64,000 bases of DNA, from contig CP144361.1 in NCBI GenBank assembly GCA_040954445.1, forward strand, positions 372,001 through 436,000, given 5' to 3'. The notes under the pieces were generated by a model that saw only the letters and a program-made list of their open reading frames with translations, made no database searches and was not told where the DNA came from. The number at the start of each line of letters is the position of its first letter. The first letter of the stretch is position 1. Shown here in pieces: positions 31,581-41,116 of this stretch. A program made the position numbers and the translations under genes. Source of the stretch: Burkholderia sp. (GTDB lineage Bacteria; Pseudomonadota; Gammaproteobacteria; Burkholderiales; Burkholderiaceae).

Positions 31581-31607
31581 GCAGTCACTCAAGCTGGGTT
31601 ACTTGGA

Positions 31608-32210
31608 TTAGCCGGAAGGGCCGCTGGAGACGTCAGACGCGGCAATCGCACCGCGGACGTTGCCGTACAAGTCGATGACCCGGGTAACATTGTTATACTT
31701 CATGCCGTTGGTCGCATTGGCGATCGACAAACCGCGTTGAAGTTTAACCGGCTTTTCAGTCTCGATTACATCGTCGTTGACGAGCACGCGGAAATGTTCA
31801 GAATTGGCTTCCATCGGTGGATCTCCGCCGGCCGGGCGCAGAATTTTGGCGTCGTCGTAGAGATCGACGATCGACACGTCGCCGTTTAAAGTGCCACGCT
31901 TGGAGGTGGCCGTAACTACTGGCTTGCCGGGCTGGAACGCGCGCATTGCCGGCTGGGTAAGCTGGCTGGTCTCATCGTCCTCGTAGTGGATCAGCTTAGC
32001 AGCCGTCAGCCGGTACTGGGTCACACCAGATTCGCCAAGCTCGGTGACCGAGAAGTTGTCGGCGAAATAGTCTGGCGAATGTCTCTTCGGGCGCGCCACC
32101 GCCTCGCCGGGCGGCGGCAGGGTGGCCTGCAGCAGCCAGTAAGTAACACCGGCAAGAGCGGTCAACGCGAGGATCGGCAGCAGCGAGCTCAGGTGGAGGC
32201 GGGGAAACAT
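31608..32210 (-). CDS. lptC: LPS export inner-membrane protein LptC
   Basis: Bitopic protein with one N-terminal membrane helix (LLPILALTALAGVTYWLL) and a periplasmic jellyroll domain (PDYFADNFSVTELGESGVTQ, YRLTAAKLIHYEDDETSQLT). Normal length (200 aa). It lies 27 bp upstream of lptA and directly downstream of the kdsC remnant, the standard order kdsC-lptC-lptA-lptB. Confidence 0.9.
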   Translation of the reverse strand: MFPRLHLSSLLPILALTALAGVTYWLLQATLPPPGEAVARPKRHSPDYFADNFSVTELGESGVTQYRLTAAKLIHYEDDETSQLTQPAMRAFQPGKPVVTATSKRGTLNGDVSIVDLYDDAKILRPAGGDPPMEANSEHFRVLVNDDVIETEKPVKLQRGLSIANATNGMKYNNVTRVIDLYGNVRGAIAASDVSSGPSG

Positions 32211-32213
32211 GCG

Positions 32214-32588
32214 TGATGCTCCGAGCGCAGCGGCCAGCAGGGCTTTGTTGTAGCGACCCTAGGCGCGGAGGATGGTGGTAGTATCGACCCTCCCCACCTC
32301 GCGTGCGGCACCATGTCCGCCGCGTGCCCAGAACGCCCAGTGGCGCGCGTGATCACGTCGGGATGTGCGATGGCCGGTGCGGCCACGAAGTCGCAGTGCA
32401 TTACCACGCCGAAGTCGGGCCAGTGGTCGCCCATGTAGCTATATTCCTCTCACTTGAGGCCGGTTAGCCTGCGGCAATTTAGCGAAGGCACCGAGCTTGT
32501 GCTCGGCGCCCTGATAAAGATAACTGATCTGCAGTTCTCTTGCGCGCACCGCGACGCCCTCCGAGCGGGGAGCGGTGATGATCGCAAT
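32214..32588 (-). pseudogene. kdsC: kdsC (KDO-8-phosphate phosphatase), truncated and inactivated
   Basis: HAD-family phosphatase of KDO synthesis, recognisable only in pieces. First AIIT-PRSEGVAVRAREL and YLYQGAEHKLGAFAKL (about 32588-32480, near the IS junction), then after a frameshift YMGDHWPDFGVVMHCDFVAA and PAIAHPDVITRA. A further shift with a TAG leads to GRYNKALLAAALGA up to the lptC start. The N-terminal part with the catalytic DxDG motif is replaced by the IS at 32589, so the gene is dead. Position upstream of lptC agrees with the identity. Confidence 0.82.
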
Positions 32589-33634
32589 GGCATTGACTGG
32601 CATAATTTCAGGCGATACGAATGGATTGCGGATGAGCGAGGTCCGCCATGCGGTTGATGACGCCGACGCGCCTAGAGACACTAGCCGGTGAAGGTCTTGA
32701 ACCGATACATCGCATTCTCGGCAAGCGATCTCCGGTGGCACTGTCTTGCTTCCATTCTCGACGACCGTCACGGGCAATTGCATCAACCGCGCTATTACGC
32801 CACGCCGCACCGGGCATATCCGCTGGCCAATGAGCGGCACCCTCGCGTGGCGGAATCGAAGGAATAGCACTGCGTGCAGCAATGGCCGCATGGCATGGCT
32901 TGGTGTCGTAGGCACCGTCACCGCCGATGACATCGATTTGTTCTTCGCGTGGAATCTGGTCGAGCAACTTGGCCAGAGCGTCACCGTCAGCCACATTCTG
33001 ATTCGTCATTAGTGCGGCATGCACTTGACCTGTATTCGCGTTGAGCGCGAGATGGACTTTACGCCACGTGCGCCGCTTCGAGTAGCCGTGCTGGCGCACC
33101 TTCCATTCACCTTCTCCATAGACCTTCAGACCGGTGCTGTCGACAACCAGATGGATCGATTCATTGTCACGAAGGATCGGCAGTTCGACATCAAGCGTTT
33201 TTGCCCGGCGACAGAGCGTGGTGTAATTCGGCACCGGCAAGCTCGGGAAGGCCAAATCGCGCAGACTTTGGGTGAAACCTTGCAGGGCGCGCAAGGTCAG
33301 TCGATAGACGGTCTTCACGCCAAGTAATGCCTGAATCAGCGTATCGCCGTATACACACGGGCGACCACGTGTGGGTATGGCATCGGGCATTCTGGCAAGG
33401 ACGGCTTCATCTATCCATATTGTTACGTTCCCCCGGCTGATCAGGCCTTCATTATAGGCCGCCCAATTCCTGACACGGTAGCGTGCCTTCGGCTCACCTT
33501 TCTTGTGTATGTCCTTGCGCATTTTCTTGGCAAAAATTAGGCAGTTACTCTGGAATCTGACTTGATAGGAGGCTGGCCCCGCGACCATTGCGCGTAAACG
33601 TCAACGGATCTCGCTCGATTTATGCAACAACGCC
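32589..33634 (-). mobile_element. IS903-group copy lacking its 3' terminus, abutting kdsC
   Basis: Minus-strand copy with the normal end at 33634 (...CAACAACGCC). The other end is cut within the 3' leader next to kdsC, and part of the C-terminal transposase region is deleted near 32670-32740. The N-terminal 230 codons are identical in style to the intact copies, so it decayed recently. Confidence 0.88.
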
Positions 33635-33871
33635 CAACACAGTGGCTACCACCGGCGATCGCTTGCCGAGAATGCGATGTATCGGTTCAAGACCCTCACC
33701 GGCCACTGTCTCTGGGCGCGTCACATCGCCGCGCAGGCGACCGAGGTCGCCGTTCGCGTCGGCGTCATCAACCGCATGGCGGACCTCGCTCGTCCGCAAT
33801 CCGTTCGTATCGCCTGAATTATGCCCGTCTGATGCCATGGCGTCCTCACGTTCGATTTATGCAACAACGCC
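33635..33871 (+). mobile_element. 3' fragment of IS903-group element, plus orientation
   Basis: Starts mid-transposase directly after the preceding terminus and runs to the right end. It is followed by a repeated GCAACAACGC. It supplies the DNA immediately upstream of cobW, so no cobalamin riboswitch can be present within 30 bp; none is seen further upstream either. Confidence 0.88.
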
Positions 33872-33901
33872 GCAACAACGCTACACCAATAGGCGAATTT
33901 C

Positions 33902-34972
33902 ATGCAAATACGCAAAATCCCCGTGACCGTAGTCACGGGCTTCCTCGGCAGCGGAAAGACCACCTTGCTGCGCCACATCCTCGAAAATGCTTCGGGCCGC
34001 CGGATCGCGGTGATCGTTAACGAATTCGGCGAACTCGGCATCGACGGCGAGATCCTAAAGGGTTGTAGCATCGGCTGCGAGGAAGGTGGGGAAGCGGCTG
34101 GCCAGCTCTACGAACTGGCCAACGGCTGCCTGTGCTGCACGGTGCAGGAGGAATTTTACCCGGTGATGGAAGCGCTGGTCGAGCGCCGCGAGCAGATCGA
34201 CCATGTGCTGATCGAGACCTCGGGTCTGGCGCTGCCCAAACCGTTGGTTCAGGCCTTCAACTGGCCATCGATAAAGAACAGCTTAACCTGCGACGCAGTG
34301 ATCACGGTGGTCGACGGCCCGGCCACCGCGGCTGGCCGGTTCGCCGCGGACGTGGAGGCGGTGGACGCGCAGCGCCGCGCCGATCTGAACCTCGACCACG
34401 AATCGCTGCTGCACGAGCTGTTCGCTGACCAGCTCTCCTCGGCCGACCTGGTGATCGTGAATAAGATCGATCTGCTCGATGCGACGCAACTCGCTGCGGT
34501 TAAGACGATGATTCGCGAGGAAATCCCGGAGTACGTGAAGATCGTGTGCGCGCAGCGCGGCGAACTCGACCTGGCTGCCCTGATCGACTTGAACGCGGCT
34601 TCCGAGGAAACCATCCACCTGCGTCAGGACTATCATAGCTCGACTGAGTACGCCGACCATCATCACGACGAATTTGATTCGGTGGTGGTCGAGGCGCGCC
34701 TGAACTCTCGCGAGGCGACCCTCGCCGCACTGCGCGAGCTGGTCGACGCGCACATGATCTATCGCGTCAAAGGTTTCGCAGCGCTGCCGGCCACGCCGAT
34801 GCGGCTTGTGATCCAGGGCGTTGGCGGGCGCTTCGAAAGCTACTTCGACCGGTGCCTGACTGAGGCGGACGGTGTCACCAGCCGCTTCGTGCTGATCGGC
34901 CAGAATCTCGACGCGGCTGCGCTACAGGCAGCCTTCCTCGCCGCCCTCGGCGACACTGTACAAGCGGCCTAA
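33902..34972 (+). CDS. cobW: CobW-type metallochaperone GTPase of cobalamin biosynthesis
   Basis: G3E-family GTPase thought to supply cobalt to the cobaltochelatase. Walker A GFLGSGKTTLLRH at the N-terminus, the metal-binding GCLCC motif in LANGCLCCTVQEEF, ETSGLALPKPL, the nucleotide-specificity motif VNKIDLLD and a His-rich stretch DHHHDEF (about residue 257) before the CobW C-terminal domain. The length of 356 aa is normal. It lies 18 bp upstream of cobN, in the usual order. Confidence 0.92.
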   Translation: MQIRKIPVTVVTGFLGSGKTTLLRHILENASGRRIAVIVNEFGELGIDGEILKGCSIGCEEGGEAAGQLYELANGCLCCTVQEEFYPVMEALVERREQIDHVLIETSGLALPKPLVQAFNWPSIKNSLTCDAVITVVDGPATAAGRFAADVEAVDAQRRADLNLDHESLLHELFADQLSSADLVIVNKIDLLDATQLAAVKTMIREEIPEYVKIVCAQRGELDLAALIDLNAASEETIHLRQDYHSSTEYADHHHDEFDSVVVEARLNSREATLAALRELVDAHMIYRVKGFAALPATPMRLVIQGVGGRFESYFDRCLTEADGVTSRFVLIGQNLDAAALQAAFLAALGDTVQAA

Positions 34973-34990
34973 AGCCGAAAGAGACTCCCA

Positions 34991-37900
34991 ATGCATCTGC
35001 TGCGTACCACGCCGGGCGGTTTCGTCGATGACACGCAGGGTGTAATCCGCATCGACCAGCATCCCGCCGAGATTGTGATTCTGAGCTCGGCGGATACCAC
35101 GCTGTCCCTACTCGCCAGCGCGGTGCCGCTGCTCGGCGAGGGTTTCCCGAGCCTACGGCTGGCCAACATCAGCTTCCTGAGCCAGCCCGCCTCCGTCGAT
35201 TTCTATATTGACGACGTGCTGCAGCATGCGCGCGTGGTGGTGATCGACCATCTCGGGGGCGAGGCTTACTGGCCTTATGGGATCGAGCAGGCGGTCGCGC
35301 TAGCCGAACGGTGCGGCCAGCAACTGGCAATGTTTTCTGGCGACCTGCAGGAAGATCACCACCTGGTGGCCAAGAGCACCGTCGACCCGGTCCTGTGCCG
35401 GCAGTGGTGGCGCTACCTGCGCGAGGGCGGTAGCTGGAACGCGCAGGCGCTGTTGCGCAGCATCGCCTTCCATACACTCGGCATGGGCGATGAACCTTTG
35501 CCGCCGCGTCCGCTGGCGGCCGCCGCGCTCTATCACCCGACGCGCGAGCCGGTTGGGGTGGAGGACTGGCACGCGCGCTGGACGGAAAGCGCGCCGGTGG
35601 TTGCGATTTTGTTCTACAAGGCACATTGGCAGGCCGCCAATACGGTCGTGTTCGACGCGCTGATCGAGGCGCTCGAGCGTGAAGGGCTCAACCCGCTGCC
35701 TATCGCCGTCACTTCGTTGAAGGATGCCGCCAGCCGTGAGGTGATCGCGCGGCTGGTTGCCTCGGAGCACGTCGCACTGGTGCTCAATACCACCGCCTTC
35801 GCAGTCGGCGCGATTGACGCGCCCTCGGCCGTTGGGCTAGCCGGCGACGCGCCGGTGCTGCAGGTGATCCTCTCGGGCAGTAACCGAGAAGCTTGGCTGG
35901 CCGATCCACGGGGCCTGCATGCGCGCGACATCGCCATGCACGTAGCACTGCCCGAGGTGGACGGGCGTATCGTCACGCGCGCGGTCAGCTTCAAGGGGCT
36001 AGCCTATCGCTGTCCGTATACCGAGGTCGACGTGGTACGTTACCAACCTCACGCCGAGCGCATTGCTTTCGTCGCCGAGCTGAGCCGCCGCTGGTGCCGG
36101 CTGCGTACCGAACCGAACACGGGCAAGCGGCTCGCGCTGGTGCTGGCCAACTATCCAAGCAGCGATGGGCGTATCGGCAACGGCGTGGGGCTCGACACGC
36201 CGGCCTCGGCACTCGGCATCCTGGCCGCTCTGGAGGAGGCCGGCTACACGCTGGCTGGCGCGCTGCCCGAGACGGGCGATGCACTGATCGCGCGGCTGAC
36301 CGAGGGCGTGACCAATGATCCAGTCTCGCAGGCGATCCGCCCGGCCTTCCAGAGCCTCTCGATGGATACCTACCGGTGTTGCTATGCGCGGCTGCCAACG
36401 GCGGCACGCATAGCGATCGAGGCGCGTTGGGGCGCACCTGAGCAGGATCCGACGCTGCGCCACGGACGCTTCCCGCTCGCAGGCTGGCGCGCCGGGCAGG
36501 TGTTCGTGGGGATTCAGCCTGCGCGCACGCGCGAGGCGACCGACTGCGCGAGTTATCACGACGCCGAAATCGTGCCGCCGCATGCCTACCTGGCTTTCTA
36601 CTTTTGGCTGCGCGATGTATTCGCGATCGACGCGATTGTGCACGTCGGCAAGCACGGCAATCTTGAGTGGCTGCCGGGCAAGAGCGTGGCGCTCTCTGAT
36701 GCCTGCTGGCCCGACCTGATCCTCGGGCCGCTTCCGCATCTGTACCCCTTCATCGTCAACGATCCCGGTGAAGGTAGTCAGGCCAAGCGCCGCGTCCAGG
36801 CCGTGATCGTCGACCACCTGATGCCTCCGCTCACGCGCGCCGAAAACTACGGCCCGCTGCAGGACTTGGAGCGGCAGGTCGACGAATACTATGACGCGCT
36901 GATGATCGATCCGCGGCGCGCCAGGCTCCTGCGCAGGAGCATCCTCAACACTATCGTCGAGCAACGGCTGCACAAGGAGCTGAGTTTGGCCGAGCCCAGC
37001 AACCGCGACAGCGAGGATGCGCTGCTCACGCGTGTCGACGCTTGGCTCTGCGAGCTGAAAGAGACGCAGATCCGAGACGGCCTGCATGTCTTCGGCCGTT
37101 CGCCCGAGGCGCGCCAGCGACGCGATACACTGCTCGCGCTGGCGCGTTTCCCAGTTGGCGATGGGCTGGGTGGGAATGCCGGCCTGATCGCCGCGCTCGC
37201 GCGCGATCTCCAGCTCGGTGCCGGTTTCGATCCGCTCTCGGCGGACTGGGCCGAGCCTTGGCAGGGGCCGCGCCCGGCGGAATTGAGCGAGGTCAATTCG
37301 ACGCCGTGGCGGCATACCGGCGATACCCGAGAGCGGCTCGAACTGCTTGCGCAGCGGCTCGTCGCGGGGCTGGATGGCGAGGGAGCCAGCGATGTAGAGG
37401 ATAAACACAAGACCGCTCGCCACGCGCCCGAAGACGTGGCCGCCCCGCTGCTACTACGTCGGCTGCGCGCCGAAGCCGGGCGCTGGCCGGCCACATTGGC
37501 CGTGCTTGAGCGTGTCGCGCGCGACCTCGCCCCGCGCCTAGACGCTTGCGGCACCGACGAACTACGCCACCTGCTGCGCAGCCTCGACGGTCGTTTCGTG
37601 CCACCCGGGCCGAGTGGCTCGCCCTCGCGTGGCCGACCTGACGTGCTGCCGACCGGTCGTAACTTCTATTCGGTCGACACACGGGCCGTGCCGACCCAGG
37701 CGGCTTGGGCGCTCGGCATGAAGTCGGCGCACCAGCTGGTCGAACGGCACCTGCAAGAGCATGGCAATTATCCCCGCGCGGTCGGCCTGTCGGTATGGGG
37801 AACGGCCACCATGCGCACCGGTGGTGACGATATCGCTCAAGCCTTCGCACTGATCGGCGTACGCCCAAAGTGGGCACACGGAAGCCACCGTGTGACCGAC

Positions 37901-39079
37901 TTTGAAATCCTGCCGATTGAAATTTTCGACCGCCCACGCATTGACGTGACGCTGCGTGTCTCGGGCTTCTTCCGCGACGCCTTTGCCAACCTGATGCACC
38001 TATTCGACGCAGCCATACAGGCGGTTGCGGAGCTCGATGAGTCGGAACGCTTGAACCCCATCCACGAGCGCGTGCAACGCGACGCGGCGGCCCTGGTTGA
38101 GCGCGGCGCGAGCCTCGAAGAGGCGCGACGCCATGCTAGCTGGCGCGTGTTTGGCGCGCGGCCTGGCAGCTACGGCACCGGTCTGCAGGAACTGATCGAC
38201 CAGCGCAACTGGCAGGGAGACGCGGACCTGGCCCGGGCCTACCAGTCCTGGGGCGGTTACGCCTATGCGCAGGGCAGCGCTGGCAATGCCGCGCAGGACG
38301 CCTTCGGCGCGAGGCTGGCCAGCATCGACGTTGTAGTGCAGAACCAGGACAATCGCGAGCACGACTTGCTCGACTCAAACGACTACTACCAGTTTCAGGG
38401 CGGCATGGCGGTCGCAGTCCGTCATCTGTCTGGGCACCAGCCTGCGCTTTACTACGGCGACCACAGCCGTCCCGATCTGCCGCGTGTGCACACGCTCGGC
38501 GAGGAGATCGCGCGCGTGATTCGCTCGCGCGTAGTCAACCCGAAGTGGATTGACGGCGTGAAGCGCCACGGCTACAAGGGCGCGGCTGAGCTGGCGGCTA
38601 CCGTCGATTATCTCTACGGCTATGACGCTACCACGGGTGTAGTGGCCGATCATCAATACGCGCTGGTCACCGACGCCTACGTCAACGCTGCAGACACGCG
38701 CGCCTTCCTCGAGCGGCACAACCCGTATGTGCTGCACGGCATCTGCGAGCGCCTGCTCGAGGCGATCCAGCGTGGTCTCTGGCAACAACCCGGCACCTAT
38801 CGCGAGCAGCTCGAGGCAGGCCTGCTCGCCGTCGAACAGCATCTAGAAAAAAACGGCAATGAACCCACACGACCCGAGCAGTGTCTTGCCGCCGTTTCCG
38901 TTTTCCGCGCTGATCGGCCAGGCTGCGCTTCAGCAGGCGTTGCTGCTGGTGGCTATCGATCCCTCGATCGGCGGGGTGCTGGTGAGCGGGCCGCGTGGTA
39001 CCGCGAAATCGACGGCGGCGCGTGCGCTGGCCGAGCTGCTACTGCGGGGCCGTTTCGTAACGCTTCCGCTGGGTGCTGA
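34991..39079 (+). CDS. cobN: Cobaltochelatase large subunit, with frameshifted C-terminus
   Basis: Inserts cobalt into hydrogenobyrinate a,c-diamide in the aerobic cobalamin route. The CobN/BchH-type domains span the protein, including IVHVGKHGNLEWLPGKSVAL, PFIVNDPGEGSQAKRR, RNFYSVDTRAVPTQAAWALG and LRVSGFFRDAFANL. The authentic sequence ends near LLAVEQHLEK at an A7 run (38847-38853). With eight A's the frame would stop at the TGA overlapping the next ATG (38859-38862). As read, it continues about 72 residues of nonsense inside the next gene. One base lost in a homopolymer, real or from sequencing, explains this; activity is probably little affected. Confidence 0.9.
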   Translation: MHLLRTTPGGFVDDTQGVIRIDQHPAEIVILSSADTTLSLLASAVPLLGEGFPSLRLANISFLSQPASVDFYIDDVLQHARVVVIDHLGGEAYWPYGIEQAVALAERCGQQLAMFSGDLQEDHHLVAKSTVDPVLCRQWWRYLREGGSWNAQALLRSIAFHTLGMGDEPLPPRPLAAAALYHPTREPVGVEDWHARWTESAPVVAILFYKAHWQAANTVVFDALIEALEREGLNPLPIAVTSLKDAASREVIARLVASEHVALVLNTTAFAVGAIDAPSAVGLAGDAPVLQVILSGSNREAWLADPRGLHARDIAMHVALPEVDGRIVTRAVSFKGLAYRCPYTEVDVVRYQPHAERIAFVAELSRRWCRLRTEPNTGKRLALVLANYPSSDGRIGNGVGLDTPASALGILAALEEAGYTLAGALPETGDALIARLTEGVTNDPVSQAIRPAFQSLSMDTYRCCYARLPTAARIAIEARWGAPEQDPTLRHGRFPLAGWRAGQVFVGIQPARTREATDCASYHDAEIVPPHAYLAFYFWLRDVFAIDAIVHVGKHGNLEWLPGKSVALSDACWPDLILGPLPHLYPFIVNDPGEGSQAKRRVQAVIVDHLMPPLTRAENYGPLQDLERQVDEYYDALMIDPRRARLLRRSILNTIVEQRLHKELSLAEPSNRDSEDALLTRVDAWLCELKETQIRDGLHVFGRSPEARQRRDTLLALARFPVGDGLGGNAGLIAALARDLQLGAGFDPLSADWAEPWQGPRPAELSEVNSTPWRHTGDTRERLELLAQRLVAGLDGEGASDVEDKHKTARHAPEDVAAPLLLRRLRAEAGRWPATLAVLERVARDLAPRLDACGTDELRHLLRSLDGRFVPPGPSGSPSRGRPDVLPTGRNFYSVDTRAVPTQAAWALGMKSAHQLVERHLQEHGNYPRAVGLSVWGTATMRTGGDDIAQAFALIGVRPKWAHGSHRVTDFEILPIEIFDRPRIDVTLRVSGFFRDAFANLMHLFDAAIQAVAELDESERLNPIHERVQRDAAALVERGASLEEARRHASWRVFGARPGSYGTGLQELIDQRNWQGDADLARAYQSWGGYAYAQGSAGNAAQDAFGARLASIDVVVQNQDNREHDLLDSNDYYQFQGGMAVAVRHLSGHQPALYYGDHSRPDLPRVHTLGEEIARVIRSRVVNPKWIDGVKRHGYKGAAELAATVDYLYGYDATTGVVADHQYALVTDAYVNAADTRAFLERHNPYVLHGICERLLEAIQRGLWQQPGTYREQLEAGLLAVEQHLEKNGNEPTRPEQCLAAVSVFRADRPGCASAGVAAGGYRSLDRRGAGERAAWYREIDGGACAGRAATAGPFRNASAGC

Positions 39080-39938
39080 CGACGAGCACGTGACTGGCAC
39101 GCTGGACCTGGCCGTCGCGCTCGGCGAGAACGCCGTACGTTTCTCTCCGGGACTGCTAGCGCGCGCACATCTAGGCGTGCTCTATGTCGACGAGATCAAC
39201 CTGCTGCCCGACGGCTTAGTCGATGTGCTGCTCGACGCAGCTGCGAGCGGGGTCAACACGGTCGAACGTGCCGGCATCTCGCATACACACGCGGCACGCT
39301 TCGCGCTGGTCGGCACCATGAATCCTGAAGAAGGTGAGTTGCGTCCACAACTGCTGGACCGCTTCGGGCTGATGGTGGAGCTCGACAACTGTCGGGATAT
39401 CGCGGAACGGCAGCGCATTGTCAAGGCGCGTCTGGCCTTCGATCTCGATCCGATGGGCTTCCGCGCCCGACATGCTGAGGCACTGGCCGTGCTGGCCGAA
39501 CGGATCGGTCGCGCACGCGAGGCACTGGCGAGCGTGCGGGTGGACGACAGCGTGTATGAGCAGGTTTCTGGGCTCTGCATCGAAGCTGCCGTCGACGGGC
39601 TGCGCGCAGATCTAGTGATGCTGCGCACCGCACGGGCGCTGGCCGCCTTTGAGGGCTCGGAAACGGTGAGCGCCGCGCATGTCGAGTGTGTGGCAGCCGA
39701 CGTTCTGCGCCATCGCCGCACTCATCAGGCACCAGCCGCGGAGTCGAAGCCTTCCGATCAGCTGGCTCGCGACATCAATACGCCGCCGCGCGACGGTTAT
39801 GCCTCGTCGATCGAGGGGGACGATGCACCAGCCGGAGACGGCGACCTGCCGGATGGCGATTGGGGCTACCTGCCGCCCGAACCTACCGGCATCACGGTCG
39901 TGAAAGGCGTAATCCCGCTGCCCTCAAAAAAACGCTGA
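38859..39938 (+). CDS. ChlI/BchI-like AAA+ ATPase subunit of cobaltochelatase
   Basis: AAA+ chelatase ATPase that would work with CobN and the von Willebrand partner. Walker A GPRGTAKSTAARALAEL, Walker B LGVLYVDEINLLPDGLVDVL, sensor FALVGTMNPEEGELRPQLLD and the arginine-finger region are intact, in 359 aa. The start overlaps the expected cobN stop. Magnesium-chelatase subunits share the fold, but the cobN neighbour makes cobalt the likely metal. Confidence 0.88.
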   Translation: MNPHDPSSVLPPFPFSALIGQAALQQALLLVAIDPSIGGVLVSGPRGTAKSTAARALAELLLRGRFVTLPLGADDEHVTGTLDLAVALGENAVRFSPGLLARAHLGVLYVDEINLLPDGLVDVLLDAAASGVNTVERAGISHTHAARFALVGTMNPEEGELRPQLLDRFGLMVELDNCRDIAERQRIVKARLAFDLDPMGFRARHAEALAVLAERIGRAREALASVRVDDSVYEQVSGLCIEAAVDGLRADLVMLRTARALAAFEGSETVSAAHVECVAADVLRHRRTHQAPAAESKPSDQLARDINTPPRDGYASSIEGDDAPAGDGDLPDGDWGYLPPEPTGITVVKGVIPLPSKKR

Positions 39939-39946
39939 GCCATCGA

Positions 39947-40615
39947 ATGACTGCCCCCGTCGCGCCAGGCAGCGGGGTTCGATGGAGACACGGCAAGCTG
40001 CCCGCCCGGCAAGGCCTACCAAGCACGCGCATCGCGTGGCCTGCGACGCTGGCCGTCAAGCGCGGCGGTCAGCTCGAGGCTGGCCATCTACGTTTTCGGC
40101 CGCGCTCAGGCGCGCCGCGCGCCTTCCATTGCTTCGTGCTCGACTGTTCGGCCTCGATGCTCGAAGGCGGGCGCCTAGCGCTCGCCAAGGGTCTGCTGGT
40201 TGCGCTGTGCAACGTGGCGGCGCGCGAGCGTGCTGAAGTGGCACTGATCGCCTTCTGCGGTCGAGGTGCCGAGCGGCGCTTCGGACCGGCGGTTCCGCGC
40301 TGGTGGAACGAGCGCTGGCTCCAGCCGGTGGCGGGCGGGGGTGGCACGCCCCTGTTGACCGGCATCGCGATGGCGCAATCGCTTCTCGCGAAGACTGCGC
40401 GGTGCCGGCCCGGCGCGCCGCGCACGCTCTGGTTGCTGAGTGACATGCGCACCGACGAGATGCCAATTCGACCGGCGCAGGCTGATGAAATCCGCATCGT
40501 CGACTTCGACGATGCCGCCGTACGGCTGGGCAGGGCACAGCGGCTGGCGCGTCGGTGGGAGGCTTCGTGCTACCGGCCCGAGGATTTGATTTCTGAGCGA
40601 ATTGTGGATCAATAA
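39947..40615 (+). CDS. ChlD/CobT-like von Willebrand factor A subunit
   Basis: 222-aa protein with a MIDAS-type VWA domain: FVLDCSASMLEGGRLALAKG holds the DxSxS metal motif, GGGGTPLLTGIAMAQSLL the second ligand region and LWLLSDMRTDEMP the third. It lacks an AAA+ half, so it corresponds to the C-terminal half of ChlD/CobT. It lies 8 bp after the ATPase gene. Later cob genes that often follow (for example cobO) are not in the window; an IS begins 60 bp downstream. Confidence 0.83.
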   Translation: MTAPVAPGSGVRWRHGKLPARQGLPSTRIAWPATLAVKRGGQLEAGHLRFRPRSGAPRAFHCFVLDCSASMLEGGRLALAKGLLVALCNVAARERAEVALIAFCGRGAERRFGPAVPRWWNERWLQPVAGGGGTPLLTGIAMAQSLLAKTARCRPGAPRTLWLLSDMRTDEMPIRPAQADEIRIVDFDDAAVRLGRAQRLARRWEASCYRPEDLISERIVDQ

Positions 40616-40674
40616 CCGATGGCGAGTTCTCGAAGGACTAAGGCGTCTCTACCTAAAAAATAAGCGCTGTTCGG

Positions 40675-41060
40675 GGCGTTGTTGCATCAATCGAGCGTGA
40701 GGACGCCATGGCATCGACGGGCATAATTTCAGGCGATACGAACGGATTGCGGACGAGCGAGGTCTGCTATGCGGTTGATGACGCCGGACGCGAACGGCGC
40801 CCTTCGTCCTCACACTCGATTTTTGCAACAACGCCCATCTATCCATATTGTTACGTTCCTCCGGTTGATCAGGCCTTCATTATATGCCGCCCAATTCCTG
40901 ACATGGTAGCGTGCCTTCGGCTCACCTTTCTTGTGTATGTCCTTGCTCATTTTCTTGGCAAGAATGAGGCAGTTACTCTGGAATCTGACTTGATAGGGGC
41001 TAGCTGGCGAGCGTTGCGCGTAAACATCAACGGATCTCGCTCGATTTATGCAACAACGCC
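40675..41060. mobile_element. 386-bp deleted IS903-group insertion with perfect 9-bp target duplication
   Basis: Flanked by GCTGTTCGG at 40666-40674 and 41061-41069, so one insertion event. Inside are a palindromic mini-element of two inverted 3' ends (40675-40835) and a minus-strand 5' fragment (40836-41060). The transposase is absent apart from the first codons. Confidence 0.88.
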
Positions 41061-41116
41061 GCTGTTCGGCACCCGCTGTTCGTGGCTTGGGCCAGGCGAC
41101 GCGCGCCACTTGGATC

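Noticed and set aside
33840-33901. Cobalamin riboswitch before cobW
   Set aside because: The bases upstream of cobW are IS sequence to within 30 bp of the start; there is no room for, or sign of, the B12-box.
35999-37423. 474-aa minus-strand open frame within cobN
   Set aside because: Shadow frame of a GC-rich gene; cobN in the other direction has continuous family motifs.
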